Origin: Pseudomonadota bacterium
GTDB taxonomy: Bacteria > Pseudomonadota > Gammaproteobacteria > Burkholderiales > Burkholderiaceae_F
Direction: 5' to 3'
DNA: 11,073 nt
NCBI GenBank assembly: GCA_023443095.1
Contig: JAEZVV010000050.1
Span: 1 to 11,073, forward strand
The position numbers were made by a program, and so were the translations under genes. Below the pieces are notes generated by a model that saw only the letters and a program-made list of their open reading frames with translations, made no database searches and had not been told where the DNA came from. Below, in pieces: positions 5,670 through 11,073 of this stretch (its first letter is position 1; every line of letters begins with the position of its first letter).

Positions 5670-6368
5670 ATGCAGCTTGCGCAAATCCTTTTCTCCCAAG
5701 GCTTCGGCACCCGGCGCGAATGCGCCGGCCTGATCCGCCACGGCGCGGTCCAGGTCGGCGGCCAGACCATCGACGACCCCTGGGCCGAGTTCGACCCCAC
5801 AGGCTTTAGCTTCAGCGTGAACGGCGAGGCCTGGGCCTATCACGAGAAGGCGCTGGTAGTGCTCAACAAACCCGCCGGCTACGAGTGTTCGCAGAAGCCG
5901 CGCAACCACCCCAGCGTCATGACCCTGCTGCCGCCGCCCCTGCGCACCCGCGGCATCCAGCCGATCGGCCGCCTCGACGAAGACACCACCGGCCTGTTGC
6001 TGCTGACCGACGACGGCGCCCTGATCCACCGCCTGATCCACCCCAAGCGCCACGTGCCCAAGGTTTACGAAGTGACGGCCAAACACCCGGTGACGCCGGA
6101 GATGGTGACCCGGCTGACGACCGGGGTGGTGCTCGACGACGACCCCGCCCCCGTGCGCGCGGTCGCCTGCGAGATCACCGGCCCGACCTCGCTGCGGCTC
6201 ACCCTCACCGAAGGCAAATACCACCAGGTCAAACGCATGGTCGCCGCGGTCGGCAACCGGGTCGAGGCGCTGCACCGCTCCGCTTTCGGCGCGCTGATCC
6301 TGCCGACCGGGCTCAAACCCGGTCAATGGGCCTGGGTCGACAGCCCGGCCGCCGTCACCGGCGCTTAA
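5670..6368 (+). CDS. rsuA: 16S rRNA pseudouridine(516) synthase, RsuA type
   Basis: It converts a uridine of rRNA to pseudouridine. An S4-like RNA-binding domain (about 1-45: LFSQGFGTRRECAGLIRHGAVQVGG) is followed by the catalytic domain. That has NKPAGY (66-71), GRLDEDTTGLLLLTDDG with catalytic D103, and EGKYHQVKRMVAAVGNRVEALHR near the end. The last motif is very close to RsuA, which modifies U516 in the small subunit; RluE and RluF are related alternatives, so the exact target is inferred. Length is 232 aa against about 231 in E. coli. I chose ATG 5670. A GTG at 5658 adds four residues and overlaps the LysE stop (GTGA), and is also possible. A strong hairpin lies 9 bp past the stop. Confidence 0.9.
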   Translation: MQLAQILFSQGFGTRRECAGLIRHGAVQVGGQTIDDPWAEFDPTGFSFSVNGEAWAYHEKALVVLNKPAGYECSQKPRNHPSVMTLLPPPLRTRGIQPIGRLDEDTTGLLLLTDDGALIHRLIHPKRHVPKVYEVTAKHPVTPEMVTRLTTGVVLDDDPAPVRAVACEITGPTSLRLTLTEGKYHQVKRMVAAVGNRVEALHRSAFGALILPTGLKPGQWAWVDSPAAVTGA

Positions 6369-6376
6369 GGGTAATT

Positions 6377-6401
6377 CCACTCGCGGCAGCCCCGCGAGTG
6401 G
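6377..6401 (+). terminator. 10-bp hairpin after rsuA (no T-run)
   Basis: CCACTCGCGG (6377-6386) and CCGCGAGTGG (6392-6401) form a perfect stem around a 5-nt CAGCC loop, 9 bp after the rsuA stop. There is no T-run on the plus strand, so it is not a classic intrinsic terminator. It may attenuate transcription, protect the 3' end of the mRNA or act as an operator for the transporter gene at 6467. Confidence 0.5.
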
Positions 6402-6466
6402 GTCGACGCTGCCGTATCGTCGGCGCTCCCGCGCGCCGGGCTCGCGCGCCAGCCTGCAGCAGCAAC

Positions 6467-7306
6467 ATGAATCCCTACTCCTTCGACGGCTTCGTCGCGC
6501 AATCGGTCGCGCGGCGCGACGCCTTGCTCGGCGCCACCGGCCGCTATTTCGTGTCGGCGATGTTCGCCGGCAGCATGATCGCGATCGCGATGGCGGTCAG
6601 CATGCGGCTCGGGCAGCTGCTCGCGGCCAACGGATCGCCCTACTTCGCCCTCGCCTACGCCGGTTTCTTCGGTACCGCCCTGGTCTGCATCATCGTCTCC
6701 CGCACCGACCTCTTCACCAGCAACGTGATGTTCATGACGGTGGCGCGGCTGTGCGGGCGGGTCAGCACCGGCCAGACGCTGGCGAGCTGGACCCTGGTCT
6801 ATTTCGGCAACCTGGCCGGGATCCTGCTCTTTACCGCGGTCTGGGCGCTCGCGGGCGGACTGGGCAGCTACCCGCTCGACCACGTCGCGAGCCGGATCGC
6901 GACCGTCAAGACCGAAGCCTCGTTCGGCAAGATCTTCTGGGCCGGCGTCTTGTGCAACTGGCTGGTGTGCCTGGCGGTGTGGCTGCCGGCCAAGCTCAGC
7001 AACGAGATGGCCAAGATCGCCCTCGTCTTCATCCTGGTGTTCGCCTTCTTCTTCTCGGGCTTCGAACACTGCATCGCCAGCATGGCGTTGTTCGCCCTGG
7101 TGTGGGTCCACGCGCCCGACTCGCTGCCGCTGGCGGCGATCCTCGACAACCTAGTGCCGGCCACGCTCGGCAACATCGTCGGCGGCGCGGTCGGGGTCGG
7201 TCTGGTGGCCTGGCTGCTCGAGCGGAACACGCTGCCGGCCGCCGCCCATTCCAGCGCGGCCGAGAGCGAAACCACCCGCGCCGCCCTGCCGCAGTCGGCG
7301 CATTGA
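6467..7306 (+). CDS. Formate/nitrite transporter family channel, NirC-like
   Basis: FNT proteins are pentameric inner-membrane channels that pass small monovalent anions such as formate and nitrite. This 279-aa protein has the expected six membrane helices and the family landmarks: DLFTSN (81-86) for the first signature, GVLCNWLVCLAVW (160-172), and SGFEHCIASM with central H201 followed by LFALVW. LDNLVPATLGNIVGGA (226-241) is also typical. These segments look closer to NirC than to FocA, so nitrite is the favoured substrate, but this is inferred. After residue 255 the tail is polar and probably disordered. Its frame is open far upstream through rsuA; ATG 6467 gives the usual short amphipathic N-terminus. 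The Shine-Dalgarno is weak. No nitrite reductase gene is in view. It converges on the lipoprotein gene with only 7 bp between stops. Confidence 0.9.
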   Translation: MNPYSFDGFVAQSVARRDALLGATGRYFVSAMFAGSMIAIAMAVSMRLGQLLAANGSPYFALAYAGFFGTALVCIIVSRTDLFTSNVMFMTVARLCGRVSTGQTLASWTLVYFGNLAGILLFTAVWALAGGLGSYPLDHVASRIATVKTEASFGKIFWAGVLCNWLVCLAVWLPAKLSNEMAKIALVFILVFAFFFSGFEHCIASMALFALVWVHAPDSLPLAAILDNLVPATLGNIVGGAVGVGLVAWLLERNTLPAAAHSSAAESETTRAALPQSAH

Positions 7307-7313
7307 CACGCGC

Positions 7314-7505
7314 CTATTTCACCCGCTCGGCCTCGCGCCGGTAGTCCTCGTAAGAACCGCTCGCGTCCTTGAGGCAACGCGAGCGTTCGTCGGCGTCGAC
7401 GATCCGCTGGCACTGGTTCTGCTGCCACGCCTGCCCGGTCTGCCAGACCTGGGGCGCCGAGCAGGCGGCGAGCCCGGCAAGCGGCAAGAGCAGAACCGCC
7501 TTCAC
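7314..7505 (-). CDS. Small lipoprotein, 63 aa, unknown function
   Basis: The sequence starts with a short lipoprotein signal, MKAVLLLPLAGLAACS, with lipobox LAAC and acylated C15. The mature part of 49 residues is polar and charged. It has two further cysteines (C32, C44) spaced as CQRIVDADERSRC, which could form a disulphide in a helical hairpin. The start is GTG and its bases overlap the stop of the M48 protease (GTGA), so it is very probably translationally coupled. Residue +2 is Ser, which favours the outer membrane. I do not recognise the family; a role linked to the protease or envelope maintenance is inferred from position alone. Confidence 0.75.
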   Translation of the reverse strand: MKAVLLLPLAGLAACSAPQVWQTGQAWQQNQCQRIVDADERSRCLKDASGSYEDYRREAERVK

Positions 7506-8215
7506 CGGGCGGCCTTGTAAAGCGGCATCACCTTGGGCAGAGCGACCTCGATTTCCTTAATCCGCTTCTGGTGATCGGGGTGGGTCGAGAGCCATTGCGG
7601 CGGCTGGCCGCCGCCCTGCTGGCTCATCTTCTGCCACACGCTGACCGCGGCGCGCGGGTCGTAGCCGGCGCGGGCCGCCATCTCGAGTCCGGCGAGATCG
7701 GCGTCGACTTCCTGGCCGCGCGAATACGGCAGGGCGAGGGCAACGTCGGCCGCCTGCGACAGCGCGGCGGCGCCGAGGTCGCCCAGGCCGAAATACATCG
7801 ACAAGGCAGCCACCCCGACGTTCTGCGCCAGCTCGTTCTGCATCCGGGCGCGGCCGTGTTCGAGCACGGCGTGCGCGATCTCGTGGCCGATCACCGCCGC
7901 CAGTTCGTCGTCGGACAGGCCGAGCTTGTCGATCAGCCCGGAATAAACCGCGATCTTGCCGCCCGGCATCGCAAAGGCGTTGACCGTCGGCGAGTTGAAG
8001 ACATTCGCTTCCCAGCGCCAGTTGGCGATCGCCGGGTTGAAGCGCTGCCCGTGCGGCACCAGCCGCTCGGCAATGCGGCGCACGCGCGCCGTCTGCGCCG
8101 CGTCGCGGTTGAGCGCGGCCTTGCCACGCGCCTCGGCGAGCATCTGCGCGTACTGCTGGGCCGAAGCCTGGTTGGCCATGGCTTCGGGCAGGACCAAAAA
8201 GCGCGGCCGCTGCAC
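7502..8215 (-). CDS. M48-family metalloprotease (BepA/LoiP-like), start unresolved
   Basis: This is a zinc peptidase, probably periplasmic. The zinc motif HEIAH (H111, E112, H115 counted from the GTG at 8215) and the downstream ligand E169 in SRGQEVDADLAGLEMA are intact, as is the M48 strand motif VNAFAMPGGKIAVYSGL (78-94). The end, WLSTHPDHQKRIKEI, is typical. There is no TPR domain, so it resembles LoiP/YcaL more than BepA. Coordinates start at the first available start codon, but in frame upstream lies a textbook signal peptide, KKPLTHSLAALGLAALALSAQAQ (about 8290-8222), with no ATG, GTG or TTG before the stop at 8306-8308. A GTG at 8304 beginning VKRRR would join it if one base were added. 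The real gene therefore probably starts at 8304, and this sequence carries a 1-nt deletion or error. It is coupled to the 63-aa lipoprotein. Confidence 0.85.
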   Translation of the reverse strand: MQRPRFLVLPEAMANQASAQQYAQMLAEARGKAALNRDAAQTARVRRIAERLVPHGQRFNPAIANWRWEANVFNSPTVNAFAMPGGKIAVYSGLIDKLGLSDDELAAVIGHEIAHAVLEHGRARMQNELAQNVGVAALSMYFGLGDLGAAALSQAADVALALPYSRGQEVDADLAGLEMAARAGYDPRAAVSVWQKMSQQGGGQPPQWLSTHPDHQKRIKEIEVALPKVMPLYKAAR

Positions 8216-8316
8216 GTCGACCTGGGCCTGGGCGGAAAGCGCCAGGGCAGCGAGTCCGAGCGCGGCAAGGCTGTGGGTGAGGGGCTTCTTCGTCGTCGCT
8301 TCACGTCATGGCTGTG

Positions 8317-8339
8317 GGCCGGGCGGGGGGCGCCCGGCC
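8317..8339. promoter_or_regulatory. 9-bp GC hairpin between the M48 and ampG genes
   Basis: GGCCGGGCG (8317-8325) and CGCCCGGCC (8331-8339) are perfect complements around five G residues. It lies 17 bp before the AmpG start and about 13 bp from the likely M48 start, so it is in the shared upstream region of two divergent genes. It could be an operator or a structure in the ampG leader. No T-run follows on either strand. Confidence 0.45.
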
Positions 8340-8356
8340 ATTAGGCTCTCATAAAT

Positions 8357-9784
8357 ATGTCCGATTCCGCCGCAACCAAGACGCCCGAGCCCCCTGCATC
8401 GGCCCCGCCCGCCGGCGGCTGGCTGGCCAGCCTGAGCGTCTACGCGCGCCCCGCCACGCTGCGCATGTTTTTCCTGGGGTTTTCCGCGGGGCTGCCGCTG
8501 CTGCTGGTGCTGGGAACCCTGTCGTTCTGGCTGCGCGAAGCGGGAATCGACCTCAAGACCATCGGTTTCCTGTCGTGGGTGGGCCTCGCCTACGGCCTGA
8601 AATGGCTGTGGGCACCGCTGGTCGACCGCCTGCCGCTGCCGCTGCTCACACGCTGGCTAGGGCGGCGACGCAGCTGGCTGGTGGCGACCCAGCTGGTGCT
8701 GATCGGTTCGATCGCGCTCATGGCTTTCACCGATCCGCAGAGCCACCTGCAGCGGCTCGCCCTGCTTGCCCTGCTCACCGCTTTCGCTTCGGCTACGCAG
8801 GACATCGCGCTCGACGCCTTCCGCATCGAAAGCGCGCCGGTCGAAGAGCAGGCCGCGCTCGCCGCGACCTACCAGACCGGCTACCGGCTCGCGATGATCT
8901 GGGCCGGCGCCGGCTCGCTGGCGGTGGCCGCGAGCGTGGCCGGCAGCGGCAGCGATTACGAACACTGGCCGTGGACCGTGGCCTATCTGGTGATGGCCGC
9001 GTCGATGGGCGTGGGCCTGGTCACCGTCCTGCTCTCGCCCGAACCGCAGCGGCGCTCGCTCGCAGACGCGGAGGCCATCGAAGCCGCGTTCGCGGCCAAA
9101 CTCGCCGCCTACCGGACCCGCCACCCCGGCCTGCCGCGGCCGCTCGCGCGTTTCGCGGTCTGGTTCTACGACGCCGCGGTCTGTCCTTTCCTCGACTTCT
9201 TCGTGCGTTACCGCTGGCACGCGGCGGCGATCCTGCTGCTGATCGCCACTTACCGGATCTCGGACATCGTGATGGGGGTGATGGCCAACCCCTTCTACCG
9301 CGACCTCGGCTTCAGCAAGGAAGAGGTGGCGGCGGTCTCGAAGATCTACGGCGTGGCGATGACGCTCGCCGGCGCCTTCGTCGGCGGGGTGGTGGCGCTG
9401 CGGATCGGCGTCCTGAAGACCCTGTTCCTGGGCGGCGTGTTGTCGGCGCTGACCAATCTGCTGTTTTCGTGGCTGGCGCTGCGCGGCCACGACCTCGGTT
9501 TCCTGATCTTCGCCGTCAGCGCCGACAACCTCGCCGCCGGGATCGCCAGTGCGGCCTTTGTCGCCTATCTCTCCGGCCTGACCAATGTCGCGTATTCGGC
9601 CACCCAATACGCGCTGTTTTCGTCGGTGATGCTGCTGCTGCCCAAGTTCCTCGCCGGCTTCTCCGGCGTGGCGGTCGAAGCGATCGGTTATTCGAACTTC
9701 TTCATCGGAACGGCGGCGCTCGGCGCGCCGGTCCTGCTGCTCGTGTTGCTCGCGTCCCGCGCCACGAGCTCGCGCCTGCCCTGA
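8357..9784 (+). CDS. ampG: AmpG-family muropeptide permease (MFS)
   Basis: AmpG imports anhydro-muropeptides released by wall turnover, for recycling; in many species this feeds the AmpR/AmpC beta-lactamase response. The 475-aa product (E. coli 491) has a proline/alanine-rich cytoplasmic leader of about 35 residues and then the family pattern. FFLGFSAGLPLLLVLGTLSFWL is in the first helix, IDLKTIGFLSWVGLAYGLKWLWAPLVDRLPLP follows, and later come GRRRSWLVATQ and SATQDIALDAFRIE. About twelve to fourteen hydrophobic segments follow to the end. The ATG at 8357 is preceded by an AT-rich run with no good Shine-Dalgarno (only AGG at 8343). No ampR, ampD or nagZ is in view. The stop is 4 bp from the next start, so it forms an operon with the antiporter. 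Confidence 0.93.
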   Translation: MSDSAATKTPEPPASAPPAGGWLASLSVYARPATLRMFFLGFSAGLPLLLVLGTLSFWLREAGIDLKTIGFLSWVGLAYGLKWLWAPLVDRLPLPLLTRWLGRRRSWLVATQLVLIGSIALMAFTDPQSHLQRLALLALLTAFASATQDIALDAFRIESAPVEEQAALAATYQTGYRLAMIWAGAGSLAVAASVAGSGSDYEHWPWTVAYLVMAASMGVGLVTVLLSPEPQRRSLADAEAIEAAFAAKLAAYRTRHPGLPRPLARFAVWFYDAAVCPFLDFFVRYRWHAAAILLLIATYRISDIVMGVMANPFYRDLGFSKEEVAAVSKIYGVAMTLAGAFVGGVVALRIGVLKTLFLGGVLSALTNLLFSWLALRGHDLGFLIFAVSADNLAAGIASAAFVAYLSGLTNVAYSATQYALFSSVMLLLPKFLAGFSGVAVEAIGYSNFFIGTAALGAPVLLLVLLASRATSSRLP

Positions 9785-9788
9785 TTCC

Positions 9789-11073
9789 ATGCCAGACATC
9801 AACACCCCCGTCCTTGCCGCCGCCATCCTCATCTTTGCCGGCATCGTGCTCGGCGCCGTATCGGCGCGCGCCGGCGTTTCCTTCCTAGTGGCCTTCCTGG
9901 CCGTGGGCATGCTCGCCGGCGAAGACGGCCCGGGCGGCATCGTCTTCGACGACTTCAAGCTTTCGTACATCGTGGGCAACATCGCGCTCGCCGTGATCCT
10001 GCTCGACGGCGGGCTGCGCACCCGCTTCGCCACCTTCCGCACCGTCGGCGCTCCCGCCATGGTGCTCGCCACCGCCGGCGTGGTCCTGTCGGCCGTCTTC
10101 TTGGCCCTGATCGCGATGCTGGTGGCCGGGCTCGACTGGCCGGTGGCGCTGCTGCTGGGATCGATCGTCGGCTCGACCGACGCTGCCGCCGTCTTCGCCC
10201 TGCTGCGCGCCGGCGGCGTGCGGCTCAACGAACGGGTGGGGGGCACCCTCGAGCTCGAGTCCGGCCTCAACGACCCGATGGCCGTCTTCCTCGTCGTCAC
10301 CTTGATCGAATGGATCCAGACCCCGGCCGATGGCGGGGTCGCCACCGTCGCCTCGATGCTGGTGCAGCAGCTCGGCATCGGCGCCGTCGGCGGGGTCGTC
10401 CTGGGCTTCGCTTTCGCCGCGCTGCTGCGGCGGGTGCACGTGGGCGGCGGACTCGCGGGTCTGCTGATCACGGCAGCGGGGCTGATCATCTTTGCCGCGA
10501 CCGGTGCGGCCGGGGGCTCGGGCTTCCTCGCCGTCTACGTCGCCGGCATGGTGATCACCTACCGCGGCGGTGCGCATGACGACGGCCTGCGCGCCACCGA
10601 CGGCTATGCCTGGCTCGCGCAGGCGGCGATGTTCCTGATCCTGGGGCTGCTGGTCACGCCGCACGAGCTGCTCGACAACCTGCCTGCGGCGCTGTTGCTT
10701 GGCTGCGCCCTGATGCTGGTGGCGCGGCCGCTGGCGGTCTACCTGTGCCTGGCGCCGTTCCGCTTTCCCAGGCGCGAAGTGGGCTTCATCGCCTGGGTCG
10801 GCTTGCGCGGCGCGGTCCCGATCGTGCTTGCGCTCTTCCCCCTGCTCGCCGGGCTGCCGGATGCCGCGCTGCTGTTCGACATCGCCTTCGTGGTGGTGCT
10901 GCTGTCGCTGCTCGCTCAGGGAGTGAGCCTGGCGCCGCTCGCGCACCGGCTCGGCGTCGCGCTGCCGCAGCAGGCGAGCGCGGCGAGCGAAGCCAGCCTC
11001 GCCGGCGGCAAGGCCCAGTGGCTCGAGTTCCGGGTGACCAAAAACGACGCCCTGGCCGGCATGCGCATCAACC
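9789..11073 (+). CDS. cvrA: Potassium/proton antiporter, CvrA/NhaP2 type (3' end cut by window)
   Basis: This CPA1-family inner-membrane antiporter exchanges cytoplasmic K+ (or Na+) for protons, helping pH and volume balance. The 428 visible codons stay open to the window edge. The landmarks are RAGVSFLVAFLAVGMLAGEDGPGGI (27-51), ILLDGGLRT (70-78), GSTDAAAVFALLR (128-140) and ELESGLNDPMAVFL (155-168), where the ND pair (161-162) is the expected ion-binding motif. Late in the protein come WLAQAAMFLILGLLV and WVGLRGAVPIVLALFPLLAG. The cytoplasmic TrkA-C-like regulatory domain has just begun (QWLEFRVTKNDALAGMRIN) where the window ends; the family is about 575 aa, so about 145 residues are missing. 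The ATG is 4 bp after the ampG stop, which implies coupling. No strong Shine-Dalgarno is visible. Confidence 0.93.
   Translation, partial: MPDINTPVLAAAILIFAGIVLGAVSARAGVSFLVAFLAVGMLAGEDGPGGIVFDDFKLSYIVGNIALAVILLDGGLRTRFATFRTVGAPAMVLATAGVVLSAVFLALIAMLVAGLDWPVALLLGSIVGSTDAAAVFALLRAGGVRLNERVGGTLELESGLNDPMAVFLVVTLIEWIQTPADGGVATVASMLVQQLGIGAVGGVVLGFAFAALLRRVHVGGGLAGLLITAAGLIIFAATGAAGGSGFLAVYVAGMVITYRGGAHDDGLRATDGYAWLAQAAMFLILGLLVTPHELLDNLPAALLLGCALMLVARPLAVYLCLAPFRFPRREVGFIAWVGLRGAVPIVLALFPLLAGLPDAALLFDIAFVVVLLSLLAQGVSLAPLAHRLGVALPQQASAASEASLAGGKAQWLEFRVTKNDALAGMRIN

Noticed and set aside
8308..9888. 526-aa plus-strand frame overlapping ampG
   Set aside because: It is out of frame with the clear AmpG protein, is Arg/Pro/Ala-rich and lacks domains.
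8657..10489. Long minus-strand open frame (610 aa) under ampG and the antiporter, and another at 9885-10946
   Set aside because: These are antisense shadows in GC-rich DNA. The plus strand encodes two clear transporters across the same bases, and the minus products are low-complexity with no recognisable domain.
1..11073. tRNA, rRNA and CRISPR arrays
   Set aside because: I saw no cloverleaf, rRNA-like sequence or regularly spaced short repeats by eye. A covariance-model scan was not possible here.

Overview
The window is chromosomal DNA from a GC-rich proteobacterium. The most likely source is a betaproteobacterium of the Rhodocyclales (Thauera/Azoarcus type). I infer this from protein style, the strong G/C third-position bias and the pyrE/xth divergent arrangement; I could not run a database search. 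There are ten ordinary host genes plus one foreign-looking gene inside a repeat-bracketed segment.

Region 1 (1-2281) is the accessory part. Two near-identical GC-rich repeats of about 345 bp face each other (45-390 on +, 1940-2281 on -). They bracket an AT-richer segment with one gene, 658-1863, whose 401-aa product looks like a PIN-fold nuclease. Each repeat is a chain of hairpins. Where the two copies differ, several differences preserve base pairing, including a fully replaced hairpin and a T-A to C-G swap. The repeats therefore behave like a structured RNA or a cruciform/processing element, not like protein-coding DNA.

Region 2 (2301-4145, minus strand) is an operon: pyrE (pyrimidine synthesis), a DUF4124-like exported coiled-coil protein overlapping the pyrE end, and a small exported protein. 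It ends in a strong intrinsic terminator about 20 bp from the right-hand repeat.

Region 3 (4239-7306, plus strand) runs divergently from pyrE. It holds xth (exonuclease III, base excision repair), a LysE/RhtB-family exporter, an RsuA-type 16S rRNA pseudouridine synthase and, after a 10-bp-stem hairpin, a NirC-like formate/nitrite channel.

Region 4 (7314-8304, minus strand) is a two-gene unit: an M48 metalloprotease whose signal peptide is in frame but lacks a start codon, and a 63-residue lipoprotein overlapping its stop by GTGA.

Region 5 (8357-11073, plus strand) holds an AmpG-type muropeptide permease and, 4 bp later, a CvrA/NhaP2-type cation/proton antiporter that runs off the right edge.

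The best candidate for something undescribed is the repeat-PIN-repeat unit in region 1.
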